From: Amycolatopsis xylanica
GTDB lineage: Bacteria; Actinomycetota; Actinomycetes; Mycobacteriales; Pseudonocardiaceae
Assembly: GCF_900107045.1 (NCBI RefSeq)
Contig: NZ_FNON01000001.1
Location: forward strand, 1,240,001 to 1,304,000
Direction: 5' to 3'
DNA length: 64,000 nt
In this document: positions 40,975 through 49,331 of the stretch, piece by piece
Layout: each line of letters opens with the position of its first letter
Numbering within the stretch: the stretch's first letter is position 1
The notes under the pieces: model-generated
Databases searched by the model: none
Told to the model about the DNA's origin: nothing
The model's input: only the letters and a program-made list of their open reading frames with translations
Position numbers and translations under genes: made by a program

Positions 40975-42228
40975 GTGACGGCAACCGATACCCACCGCGC
41001 GATCGACGCGGTGTGGCGCATCGAATCGGCCCGGCTCATCGCCGGCCTCGCGCGCCTGGTCCGCGATGTGGGCCTCGCCGAGGAACTCGCGCAGGACGCG
41101 CTGGTCGCGGCGCTCGAACAATGGCCAGAATCGGGCGTCCCGCGTAACCCGGGCGCCTGGCTCATGACCATCGCGAAGCGGCGCGCGATCGACCAGATCC
41201 GCCGCAACGAGACCCTGCGCCGCAAGTACGCGCTGCTGGCGAACGAGCTCGAGGACGAGCCGGAACCCGAGCTGACCGCGACCATCAGCGACGACCTGCT
41301 GCGGCTGGTCTTCGTCTCGTGCCACCCGGTGCTGTCGAAGGAAGCCAGGGTCGCGCTCACGCTGAAGCTGCTGTGCGGGCTGAGCACACCGGAGATCGCG
41401 CGGGCGTTCCTGGCGTCGGAATCGACCGTGGCGCAACGCATCGTCCGGGCGAAGAAGACGCTCGCCGACGCGGGCGTGCCGTTCGAGGTGCCCGAGGGCG
41501 CCGAGCTCGCGCCCCGGCTGTCTTCGGTGCTCGAAGTCGTCTATCTGGTGTTCAACGAGGGCTACTCGGCGACCGCGGGTGACGACTGGATGCGGCCGGC
41601 GCTGGTCGAGGACGCGCTGCGCCTCGGCCGGATCCTCGCCGGGCTCGCGCCCAACGAACCCGAGGTACACGGCCTGATCGCGTTGCTGGAGATCCAGGCG
41701 TCCCGGGCACGCGCCCGCATCGGCGCCGACGGCGAGCCGGTGCTGCTGCTGGACCAGGACCGCGCCCGCTGGGACTACCTGCTCATCGGCCGCGGGCTCC
41801 AGGCGCTCGAGCGCGCCGTCGCGCTGGGCGGCGAAGGTCCGTACGTGCTGCAGGCCTCGATCGCCGCCTGCCACGCGCAGGCCCGGCGTGCCAAGGACAC
41901 CGACTGGGAACGCATCGCCGCCCTGTACGAGAAGCTCGCCGACGCGGTGCCGTCGCCGGTCGTCGAGCTCAACCGCGCGGTCGCGCTGGCGATGGCGTAC
42001 GGCCCCGCGGTCGGCCTCGAACTCGCCGATCAGCTCGTCGACGACCCCTCGTTGAAGAACTATCACCTGCTGCCGAGCGTGCGCGGCGACCTGCTGGCGA
42101 AGCTCGGCCGGTTCGGCGAGGCCCAGCCGGAGTTCGAGCGGGCCGCTTCGATGACGAAGAACGAACGCGAGCGCGCCCTGCTGGCCGAGCGCGCCGCGTC
42201 CTGCGCTCAGGGCGTCATGGATTGGTGA
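40975..42228 (+). CDS. ECF42-type sigma factor with C-terminal TPR-like domain
   Basis: The 417-residue protein (GTG 40975) has sigma regions 2 and 4 (RIESARLIAGLARLVRDVGL AEELAQDALVAALEQW; EARVALTLKLLCGLSTPEIA RAFLASESTVAQRIVRAKK) followed by about 220 residues of TPR-like helices (VVYLVFNEGYSATAGDDWMR PALVEDALRLGRIL). This long form with a DGPF neighbour defines ECF42. The extension is known to be needed for activity in this group. It has no anti-sigma partner. Confidence 0.93.
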   Translation: MTATDTHRAIDAVWRIESARLIAGLARLVRDVGLAEELAQDALVAALEQWPESGVPRNPGAWLMTIAKRRAIDQIRRNETLRRKYALLANELEDEPEPELTATISDDLLRLVFVSCHPVLSKEARVALTLKLLCGLSTPEIARAFLASESTVAQRIVRAKKTLADAGVPFEVPEGAELAPRLSSVLEVVYLVFNEGYSATAGDDWMRPALVEDALRLGRILAGLAPNEPEVHGLIALLEIQASRARARIGADGEPVLLLDQDRARWDYLLIGRGLQALERAVALGGEGPYVLQASIAACHAQARRAKDTDWERIAALYEKLADAVPSPVVELNRAVALAMAYGPAVGLELADQLVDDPSLKNYHLLPSVRGDLLAKLGRFGEAQPEFERAASMTKNERERALLAERAASCAQGVMDW

Positions 42229-42242
42229 GCACCCGTGGTTTT

Positions 42243-42276
42243 GGACAGGGCAGGCGCGCCTCTGCCTGCCCTGTCC
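42243..42276. terminator. Bidirectional terminator
   Basis: GGACAGGGCAGGC and GCCTGCCCTGTCC form a 13-bp stem with an 8-nt loop between the convergent ends of the ECF42 (42228) and HAF-repeat (42283) genes. Confidence 0.8.
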
Positions 42277-42282
42277 CCGTGT

Positions 42283-43407
42283 CTACGCGCGCCAGACGAC
42301 CGCGTGGTGTTTTCCGTCGGCGGTCCGTGAACCACCGGCGATCGTTCCCTGGTCGTTGATCGCTTCGGCCCAGCTGTCGGCTCCACCCGGCAGCGCGCCG
42401 AGGTCGACGAGTACGCCGTTGCCGTCCCAGCGTGCCGCGAAGCCGCTGGACTGGCCGACGATCGTGCCCGCCGCGTTGACGTCCTTGGCGTCGCTGTCGG
42501 CGCCGGCGCGACCCAGCAGCGTGAGCCTGCCGGTGGCGTCCCAACGCGCGGCCTGCTGCTGAGCGAAGCTTGGGTAGCCGCCGCCGACGATCGTGCCGTC
42601 CTCGCTGACCTTGTTCGCCCAGCTCGGGTCGGTCGCCGACGGCCACGACAGTTTCGTCGGCGTGCCGAGGCGGTTCCACGCCACCGCGGCGCTATCGCCT
42701 TGCCCGACGATCGTGCCGCGGTCGTTGCTGTCGGTGATGCGGCTGGTGGTGCTGCCCTTCGGCGCGAGGTCGGTGATACGGCCGTCGACATCCCAGCGCA
42801 CCGCGTGCGCGTGGCCATCGGCGTCGATGGCCTGGCCGGTGCTCATGCCTTCACGGTTGATCCCGTTCGCCGTGCTGCGCGGCCCGCCAGGGAGCGTGCC
42901 CAGGTCGGTGACGCGGTCGCGGTCCCAGCGCGTGGCGCGCGGCTCGCCCGCCGCGTTGACGGACACGCCCACGATGACGCCATCGGCGTTGATCGCCGCG
43001 GCCGCGACCGTGCGACCCCCTGGCAGGGCGGGCAACTCGCTGATCCGGCCGGTGCCGTCCCAGCGCGTCGCGGCGATGGTGCCATCGGCGCGCTCGGCGT
43101 ATCCGACGATCGTGCCGTCGTCGGCGATGGCGCCGGCGTGGCTCACCTTGCCGCCGAGGGTGTCGAGCCGGGTCATCGTGCCCGTGCTGTCCCATTTCAC
43201 GGCGTGCTTGGCGGACAGGTCTTGGTACGAGTGGCCGATGATCGTCCCCGCGGCGTTGATGCCTGTCACTTCGCTGTAGGCATCTCCGGGTAGCACGCCG
43301 AGGTCCCGCGGCGGGCTGCCCGGTGGCTCGGCGGCCGCGGTGGCGGCGCCGAGCACGAGCAGCGCCGCGGCGCCCGCGGCGATGGTCTTGAGGTGAAGCA
43401 CGGACAT
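42283..43407 (-). CDS. Secreted HAF-repeat protein
   Basis: The 374-residue protein has a signal peptide (LKTIAAGAAALLVLGAATAA AEPP) and about seven repeats of the type DLGxLPGG...GINxxGxIVG...ATRWD, for example RDLGVLPGDAYSEVTGINAA GTIIGHS and VDLGALPGGADSWAEAINDQ GTIAGGS. This is the HAF (extracellular repeat) family, likely a beta-propeller outside the cell. Function unknown. Confidence 0.9.
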   Translation of the reverse strand: MSVLHLKTIAAGAAALLVLGAATAAAEPPGSPPRDLGVLPGDAYSEVTGINAAGTIIGHSYQDLSAKHAVKWDSTGTMTRLDTLGGKVSHAGAIADDGTIVGYAERADGTIAATRWDGTGRISELPALPGGRTVAAAAINADGVIVGVSVNAAGEPRATRWDRDRVTDLGTLPGGPRSTANGINREGMSTGQAIDADGHAHAVRWDVDGRITDLAPKGSTTSRITDSNDRGTIVGQGDSAAVAWNRLGTPTKLSWPSATDPSWANKVSEDGTIVGGGYPSFAQQQAARWDATGRLTLLGRAGADSDAKDVNAAGTIVGQSSGFAARWDGNGVLVDLGALPGGADSWAEAINDQGTIAGGSRTADGKHHAVVWRA

Positions 43408-43499
43408 GAGGGCCCCTTCCCTTGGTGCTCTGTGTCGAGCACGCCCCGGCCCCCGGCGGGGTTGCCCTAGGATTCCGACGCAACCTGGGGAGGTCCGCT

Positions 43500-44972
43500 G
43501 TGGACGAAGAACTGCCGCGTTTCGAAGGAGGACTGGTCGGCGCGCTCGTCGCCGTCCAGGTCGTGGTGCTGACGGCGTTTTCCGGCGGCTACGGGTTCCA
43601 CCGTGACGAGCTGTACTTCGTCGCCGCCGGTGACCGGCTCGCCTGGGGTTACGTCGATCAGCCGCCGCTCACGCCGCTGCTGGCGCGGATCGCGGCGGAG
43701 GTGTTCGGCAGCGATCCGGCCGGCCTGCGCGTGATCGCGACGCTGGCCGGTGTGCTGACGGTCGTGCTGGCCGCGTTCATCGCGCGGGAGCTGGGCGGGG
43801 GCCGAGGCCCGCAGCTGTTCGCCGCCGCGACGACCGCGCTGTCCGCCTTCGTGCTGCTGATGTCGCACATGGTGTCGACCAACACGATGGACATGGTCAT
43901 CTGGCTGCTCATCGGCCTGCTGGCGATCCGGTTGCTGCGCACCGGCGATGGCCGCTGGTGGGTGCCGCTCGGCGTGGTGTCGGGACTCGGCCTGACGAAC
44001 AAGTGGCTGGTGTTCCTGCTGCTGTTCGCGCTCGGTGCCGCGGTGCTGGCGGTGGGGCCGCGCGCGGTGTTCCGCAGCGGCTGGCTCGCCGCCGGGGTCG
44101 GCATCGCGGTGGTGATCGCGGCCCCGTCGTTCCTCTGGCAGGCGGCCCACGGTTTCCCGCTGCTCACGGTCGCGGAGGGCATCAGCCAGGACGACGGCAC
44201 GGCGAACCGGCTGACCTTCGTGCCGCTGCAGCTGGTGTATCTGTCGCCGATGCTGGTGCCGGTGTGGATCGCGGGCCTGGTCCGGCTGTGGCGCACGCCG
44301 AAGCTGCGCGCGGTCGCCTTGAGCTATCCCGTGCTGTGCGTGGTGTTGCTGGTGCTCGGCGGAAAGCCGTACTACTCGGTGCCGCTGCTGATCCTGCTGA
44401 CCGCGGCGGGCGCCGAACCGACGCTCGGCTGGATCGACCGCAGGTCCAGGGTGATCATCGCGGCGGTCCTGGCCGTGGCGGCGCTTCCGGGTTCGCTGCT
44501 GATCGGGTTGCCGATCGTTCCGGCGAGTGCCTTGGCAGGCCCGATCATGGCGATGAACAAGGAACAGGGCGAGCAGGTCGGCTGGCCTGAGTTCACCGCG
44601 ACGGTCGCCCGTGCCTGGGAACAGATTCCGCCCGGTCAGCAGAGCGGCGCGGTCATCTTCACGTCGAACTACGGCCAGGCGGCCGCGGTCGAGCGCTACG
44701 GTGGCAACTTCGGCCTGCCGCAGCCCTATTCCGGCCACATGTCCTACTACGACTGGGGCCCGCCGTCGGACGCGAAGACCGGCCCGGTGCTCCTCGTCGG
44801 CTTCAAGGAGGAAGCGGCGGCTCGCCGTGGTTTCCGTGACTGCCGCGTGGTCGCGGTGCACGACAACGGCATCGGCCTGGACAACGACGAGCAGGGCACC
44901 CGCCTGGCGTTGTGCGCCCGCCCGCCGAAGCCGTGGTCGCAGCTGTGGCCGGACCTGCGCGTGTATTACTGA
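43500..44972 (+). CDS. ArnT/PMT-like (GT39) integral membrane glycosyltransferase
   Basis: From GTG 43500 (GGGGAGG upstream) the 490-residue protein has about ten membrane helices. The first periplasmic loop has FHRDELYFVAAGDRLAWGYV DQPPLTPLLA, with the acidic pair expected at the catalytic site of GT-C transferases (HRDE). The C-terminal soluble domain carries VIFTSNYGQAAAVERYGGNF. It likely moves a sugar from a lipid carrier to an unknown acceptor. Confidence 0.9.
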   Translation: MDEELPRFEGGLVGALVAVQVVVLTAFSGGYGFHRDELYFVAAGDRLAWGYVDQPPLTPLLARIAAEVFGSDPAGLRVIATLAGVLTVVLAAFIARELGGGRGPQLFAAATTALSAFVLLMSHMVSTNTMDMVIWLLIGLLAIRLLRTGDGRWWVPLGVVSGLGLTNKWLVFLLLFALGAAVLAVGPRAVFRSGWLAAGVGIAVVIAAPSFLWQAAHGFPLLTVAEGISQDDGTANRLTFVPLQLVYLSPMLVPVWIAGLVRLWRTPKLRAVALSYPVLCVVLLVLGGKPYYSVPLLILLTAAGAEPTLGWIDRRSRVIIAAVLAVAALPGSLLIGLPIVPASALAGPIMAMNKEQGEQVGWPEFTATVARAWEQIPPGQQSGAVIFTSNYGQAAAVERYGGNFGLPQPYSGHMSYYDWGPPSDAKTGPVLLVGFKEEAAARRGFRDCRVVAVHDNGIGLDNDEQGTRLALCARPPKPWSQLWPDLRVYY

Positions 44973-44990
44973 GCGGTCCGCGCGGGTGCG

Positions 44991-45035
44991 TCGGCCCGGT
45001 GACCCGTCACATCGGGTTCGGGGTCACCGGGCCGA
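44991..45035. terminator. Bidirectional terminator
   Basis: TCGGCCCGGTGACCC and GGGTCACCGGGCCGA form a perfect 15-bp stem around a 15-nt loop, between the glycosyltransferase stop (44972) and the micropeptide stop (45041). It closes the P450-peptide unit. Confidence 0.8.
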
Positions 45036-45040
45036 GCGGA

Positions 45041-45091
45041 TCACCAGTTCCAGCGCAGGGCGGGCTTGGTACCGAAGATGCGTCGCAGCAA
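45041..45091 (-). CDS. Candidate P450-modified RiPP precursor, LLRRIFGTKPALRWNW
   Basis: A 16-codon ORF starts at TTG 45091, 6 nt after the P450 stop codon. AGGAGGTGA overlaps that stop and lies 9 nt before the TTG. The peptide has a basic helical start, the stretch GTKPALR, and a C-terminal Trp-Asn-Trp. Very short precursors with C-terminal aromatic cores next to one P450 are the hallmark of biarylitide-, cittilin-, atropopeptide- and cihunamide-type RiPPs, where the P450 cross-links aromatic side chains. The terminator at 44991-45035 follows. Translation and modification are inferred. Confidence 0.65.
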   Translation of the reverse strand: MLRRIFGTKPALRWNW

Positions 45092-45097
45092 GGCAGG

Positions 45098-46231
45098 TCA
45101 CCTCCTCCCGGAGTCGGTCATGGTCCGGCGGACCGTGAAAGGCCGGGGGATCGCGTGCTCGCTGAGCACTGGTCGCACGTCGCCACCGGCAACTGCCAGG
45201 GTGGCGTCACGGGTGAGCGCGGTCAGCGTGTCGGCGATCAGCACCTGTGCGAGTGACGCGCCGGGGCAGGTGAAGGGCCCGGCGCCGAACGAGACGCTCG
45301 GCCCGTGCCCGCTGGGGCATGCCCAGCGTTCGGGCCGGAACACCTTGGCGTCGCTCCAGCGCTGTTCGTCGTGGTGCACCAGGTACGGGCTGACCGAGAC
45401 AGTGGCGCCTGCCCGCAGCGAGACACCGCCGACGCGGGTGGGCTTGGCGAGGGTGCGGCCGAGCATCCACGGCATCGGCCGGAACCGCAGCGCCTCCCGG
45501 ACGATCTGGTCGACCGGCCACGGCCACGCGCCGTCCGCCGGGTTCCGCAGGCAGGCCAGGAGAACCGACCAGGCGGTCATCATGCCGATCGGCGCCACGA
45601 CCGCTCTGACCATCGTCAGGTACACCTCGGCGACCAGGCGATCGGTCAGCGCGCAAGCGCCGAGCACGACGTCCAGCACATCGCGCGGCTCGGCGGCGGG
45701 GTGTTCCCGGCGCCGAGCGACCTGCCCGGCCACGGCCGTGATCAGCTTGCCCCGCACCACTTCCGCCTGGACCCGCTCCCACAGCCGCGTCGGCCGGACC
45801 ACCACGCCGCCGTCGACGGCCCGCGCCAGCAGCCGCCGGGTGCCGGCCGGAGTGCCCGGATAGAGCAGCAGGTCCGCCAGGCAGCCGTACGCCAGCGCCG
45901 TCCCCGCGTCGGGCCAGTGGCTCACCGAGGGCAGCTCGGCGACCGCCTCGGCCAGCGCGGTCCGGTACCGCGGCACCCGAGCCCGCAGGAAGTCCCGCAC
46001 CGCGTGGCCGACGTCGATCTGGGCCGCCCGTGTCGGCAGCAGGTCGCCGAAGAACTCCGACCGGTCGCCGTTGAATTCCGGGTCACGCAACAGGTCGTGG
46101 GCGAGGTCGGCGTCGCCGACGCACCAGCCGCCCCAGGGCAGCCGGATCACGTCGCCCGTGCTGCGCCGGTGGAGATCCTCGAGGTACGCCAGCGGGTCGC
46201 GCCGCAGCCGTCGCTTGTCGCCGATCTTCAC
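45098..46231 (-). CDS. Cytochrome P450, probable aromatic cross-linking enzyme
   Basis: From GTG 46231 (GAGGAGG upstream) the protein has 377 residues. The heme loop is SFGAGPFTCPGASLA with Cys322, and the ExxR motif is EALRF (Glu246, Arg249). In the I helix IGMMT (215-219) aligns with the AGx(D/E)T motif: the Thr is kept but the acid is replaced by Met. No ferredoxin or reductase gene is adjacent. The downstream Trp-Asn-Trp micropeptide suggests the P450 acts on that peptide. TTG 46258 is a possible but weaker start. Confidence 0.9.
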   Translation of the reverse strand: MKIGDKRRLRRDPLAYLEDLHRRSTGDVIRLPWGGWCVGDADLAHDLLRDPEFNGDRSEFFGDLLPTRAAQIDVGHAVRDFLRARVPRYRTALAEAVAELPSVSHWPDAGTALAYGCLADLLLYPGTPAGTRRLLARAVDGGVVVRPTRLWERVQAEVVRGKLITAVAGQVARRREHPAAEPRDVLDVVLGACALTDRLVAEVYLTMVRAVVAPIGMMTAWSVLLACLRNPADGAWPWPVDQIVREALRFRPMPWMLGRTLAKPTRVGGVSLRAGATVSVSPYLVHHDEQRWSDAKVFRPERWACPSGHGPSVSFGAGPFTCPGASLAQVLIADTLTALTRDATLAVAGGDVRPVLSEHAIPRPFTVRRTMTDSGRR

Positions 46232-46460
46232 CGGGCACCCCCTCCTCGAGCCGCTCAAGATCCTTACGAAGGATCACAAAGCTCGAGCGCCGGCGATCCG
46301 GCCTTCGGGGCGGAAGAACAGGCGTACCTCCGTACGGCCGGGAGTGCCACCACTCGCCCGGTCCATGCGCTGCCTGCCGATCCGTGGGGCGCCGCCTATG
46401 CCCTGGCGATGGCATGGCCGCCGAGCCTGTGGAGCGCGCCGGCGTTCCACGCTGATCACC

Positions 46461-47795
46461 TCAGAGATCCAGTGCTCCGGCGGCGTTGTCATCCCAGCGG
46501 TCAACGCGCCGGATGTACTCGTAGAGCGCGCGACTGCCCCGCACCCACCGCCCTTGATCGGCGATGGCCACGTCATCGGCCCCGGCCCGCCGGGCTTCGG
46601 TGGCGAACCCGGACCGCAGCGAGTGCCCGGTCACCGCATACGGCAGGTTCGCGCGCTCACCGGCGCGCGTGAGGATTTGATTGGTGCCGGTCGTGGTCAG
46701 CCCGTGCTCGGACAGGTTCCCGTGCCGATCGATCCGCCGGAACGCCGCTCCCTCGCTGATCCCGGCAGCCTCACGCCAAGCCCGCCACGCCCGCACCGGA
46801 TCGGTCGCGAGGTTGTCCCGGCGCGGGATCGCCATCTCACCGGTGCTCTTCCCATGCCGGACGGTGACCTCCAGCCCACGATCGTCGATCTGCTTGACGT
46901 CGGTGACCAGCAGGTTCGTCAAGTCCGAGCACCGAGCCGCGATCGGGAACCCGATCAGCAGCATCGCCCGGTCCCGCCGCCCCGCGAGGGTGTCCGGGCA
47001 CGCCAGCGACATCGCGCGCAGGTCGGCGAGGGTGACCATCGTGGCCTTGCCCCGCCCGAGTTCGGTCCCGGCCTGCGCGAGCCGCCTGCGGTATCCCTTG
47101 AGCGCCTGCCACGCGGCCCGGCTCGCCTCCGGTTCGACATGCACGCGGTGGTCCCGCAGCCCCGCGATCGCCCCGGTCAGCCGCCGTTCGATCGTCGACG
47201 GCGCGGCGGGAGCGGCTCGCCACGTTCCCGGTTCACCCGCGACGGTCTCGCGCTCGCTCGGTCGAAGCACCCGGCCCTGTTCAAGCCAGACGACGAAGCC
47301 GGTCAACGCGCCCGCCGTGCCCGACAGCAGCGGGATGCCGAGATCGGCCGTGTAGTCCTGCCAGATCTTCCAGTCCTGTGCGTACGCCTTGAGCGTGTTC
47401 TCAGGCCTCTGGGTTTCGACGTACTGGGTGGCGGCCTCGTCGAGCCGCTCCAGTCGCTCCTGCGGGGTGAGCTCGGCGAACCGGGGGAGTAGCGCGACAT
47501 CCGCATCCCGTTCCCGCTGCCGTTCCACTTGCCGTTCTGACTGCCGTGCCAACTGCCGTTCCTGATGCTGTTGCGGCGCGATCGCCCGTGTAGGCCCGGT
47601 AAGTCCGACAGCCTCCGTGAGTCCTGCCGTCTCAGCCTCAGCGTCCGCCGATTCCGCGGCTATCGCCGATTCGGTCGGCTCTGCCGATTCCGCGGCTATC
47701 GCCGATTCGGTCGGCTCTGCCGCGTCTGCCAACTCAGTCGGCGCCACCGGTCCCTGCGGCGCGAAAGGCTCCGCTGACGCCCCGGGGGCGGCCAC
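46461..47795 (-). CDS. Tyrosine recombinase/integrase
   Basis: The 444-residue protein (GTG 47795) has a low-complexity acidic N-terminus, a SAM-like core-binding domain (ATQYVETQRPENTLKAYAQD WKIWQ) and a catalytic domain with Arg288, Lys316, His391-x2-Arg394 (TGHSLRSGF), Trp417 and Tyr425. All catalytic residues are present. No phage genes, excisionase or attachment-site repeat were found nearby. It faces a KfrA-like gene across an AT-rich spacer. Confidence 0.92.
   Translation of the reverse strand: MAAPGASAEPFAPQGPVAPTELADAAEPTESAIAAESAEPTESAIAAESADAEAETAGLTEAVGLTGPTRAIAPQQHQERQLARQSERQVERQRERDADVALLPRFAELTPQERLERLDEAATQYVETQRPENTLKAYAQDWKIWQDYTADLGIPLLSGTAGALTGFVVWLEQGRVLRPSERETVAGEPGTWRAAPAAPSTIERRLTGAIAGLRDHRVHVEPEASRAAWQALKGYRRRLAQAGTELGRGKATMVTLADLRAMSLACPDTLAGRRDRAMLLIGFPIAARCSDLTNLLVTDVKQIDDRGLEVTVRHGKSTGEMAIPRRDNLATDPVRAWRAWREAAGISEGAAFRRIDRHGNLSEHGLTTTGTNQILTRAGERANLPYAVTGHSLRSGFATEARRAGADDVAIADQGRWVRGSRALYEYIRRVDRWDDNAAGALDL
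47647..47718. repeat. Perfect tandem duplication of 36 bp inside the recombinase gene
   Basis: Two identical 36-bp units (47647-47682 and 47683-47718) duplicate 12 residues including ESAIAAES in the acidic N-terminus. Perfect identity suggests a recent slippage event. Confidence 0.9.
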
Positions 47796-47884
47796 CCAGT
47801 TTTTCGACCCCTCGTGAAGCTCCGAGATCGCCCTCTCCTCCCGCCCGTCAGCCCGTCCCCAGCGGTGTCCGTTTTGCCCGGTAG

Positions 47885-47995
47885 CTCACTTGGGATATGT
47901 GACCTTATCGGAAGCTAGCTGCATCCTTCAACTCAGATATTTTTAAAACAGACTCAATATTCTTCCAAAAATATCGTGATGATAGGGTGTAAACC
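47885..47995. promoter_or_regulatory. AT-rich divergent regulatory region
   Basis: About 110 bp of AT-rich DNA separate the recombinase and KfrA-like genes. GATATTTTT (47936-47944) and AAAAATATC (47967-47975) form an inverted repeat with a 22-bp spacer. It is a candidate promoter, operator or recombination-site region. Confidence 0.55.
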
Positions 47996-49195
47996 ATGAA
48001 CCCAACGCCCGAAACCGGCGACTTGGACGGCCTGAGCCTGGAGGGATTACCCCCACTTCCGCCGAGGCCTGACGAAAACGGTGACGAAAGTCGGCGGACC
48101 TGTGGCTATCGACGCTGCGGAGCCGTGTTACCGCAGGTCAGCGGCCGGGGAAACCGGGCGAGGTTCTGCCAGGACGGCAAGGCTTGGGGCACGCGGAACT
48201 TGAGCTGCCGGGATGCCGAGGCGGCGTTGGTCGATGTGGACTCCCTGCGCGAGGGGCCGGTCGCGTTGGACAGCGCCTCGGTCGAAGCGCTGGGTGCTCA
48301 GGTGACGCGGGCGGCGGAGCCGGCGCGGGAGCTGATCGAGGCGTTGACGACGATCGAGCGGCAGCTGCGCACGACCGTCGCCGAGGCGTTGACGGCGCGC
48401 GACTCGGCCGATGCCGACGCGACGGAGCAGCGCAGGCTGCGCGGGATCGCCGACGCGGCGGCGGCCGAAGCGCGCGATAAGGCCGATGACGCGTTGCGGA
48501 TTTCGCAGGCGGCGGTTCGCGATCGGGAGAATCAGAAGCGGCTGCGCATCCAGGAAGAGCATGCGCGGACCGAGGCCGAGCAGGCCCAATTGCGCGCGGA
48601 AGGCGCGACGGCGGCGATGCAGGACGAGCTGGCGCGGGCGACCGCGCGGGCGGAAGCCGCTGTCGGGCAGGTGGCGGAGCTGGACAAGACGCTCGCCGCC
48701 ACGGTCGCCGAGCTGGCCGCGGTGCGGAGTTCGTTCGAGGAGTCGAAGACGGCGTTGAACGACGAGCGGGCTCGGGCGGCGGCGGCCGAAGAACGGGGTG
48801 AGGGGTTGTCGCGGGAGGCGGCCAAGCTGCGTGAGCAGGTCGAAGCGGCGGAAAGGGGGTACCGCCAGGAGCTGTCCGAGGCGCGTGCGGCGATCGAGCG
48901 GGCACGGGCGGAGACCGAGCAGGTCCGTGTGCACGCCGAGGAAACGCGGGGCAGGCTCGAGCAGGAAGTGCGGGCGACGCGGGTGGTGCAGGACGGTGTG
49001 CTGGCGGAGCTGCGGGCGTCGATCAACTCACTGAACCGGGATCTGGGGGCGGCCGAGCATGCCCGGCAAGTCGCCGAGGACCGGGCGGAAGCCGCCGGAA
49101 CGCGGTTCGCCGTCGTGCGCGACCTGGTGGCCGAACACGACGGCGAACTGTCCGAGACGGTGCGAGAACTCCTGCGTGGTGCGCTCGCTCCGTGA
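47996..49195 (+). CDS. KfrA-like coiled-coil protein with N-terminal Cys motif
   Basis: The 399-residue protein has an N-terminal Cys-rich motif (TCGYRRCGAVLPQVSGRGNR, then FCQDGKAWGTRNLSC), a putative zinc-binding DNA-contacting domain, followed by about 280 residues of uninterrupted Ala/Glu/Arg-rich coiled coil. Plasmid KfrA proteins share this layout and bind upstream of their own genes. The divergent AT-rich dyad is a likely target. Partnership with the recombinase is inferred from position. Confidence 0.75.
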   Translation: MNPTPETGDLDGLSLEGLPPLPPRPDENGDESRRTCGYRRCGAVLPQVSGRGNRARFCQDGKAWGTRNLSCRDAEAALVDVDSLREGPVALDSASVEALGAQVTRAAEPARELIEALTTIERQLRTTVAEALTARDSADADATEQRRLRGIADAAAAEARDKADDALRISQAAVRDRENQKRLRIQEEHARTEAEQAQLRAEGATAAMQDELARATARAEAAVGQVAELDKTLAATVAELAAVRSSFEESKTALNDERARAAAAEERGEGLSREAAKLREQVEAAERGYRQELSEARAAIERARAETEQVRVHAEETRGRLEQEVRATRVVQDGVLAELRASINSLNRDLGAAEHARQVAEDRAEAAGTRFAVVRDLVAEHDGELSETVRELLRGALAP

Positions 49196-49285
49196 GCCGC
49201 CTGCGTGATGAGGCGGTAAGTGCTGCTCTCCAGGAAATAACCCCTGCGAGGTGGTCGCGGGGACAGCCGGGGAGGAGCGGAGTCG

Positions 49286-49328
49286 CAGGCTGCGGCTGCG
49301 CGAGGGTGACTCACGCAACCGCAGCCTG
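49286..49328. terminator. Hairpin between convergent genes
   Basis: CAGGCTGCGGCTGCGCGAG pairs with CTCACGCAACCGCAGCCTG (19 bp with two imperfect pairs) around GGTGA. It ends 3 nt before the stop of the minus-strand gene at 49332. Confidence 0.75.
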
Positions 49329-49331
49329 TGG

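Noticed and set aside
46232..46258. TTG 46258 as the P450 start
   Set aside because: GTG 46231 has a better-placed GAGGAGG ribosome-binding site, and the extra residues are encoded by that site itself.
46461..49195. Complete integrative mobile element
   Set aside because: No attachment-site repeats, excisionase, replication or transfer genes were found around the recombinase.
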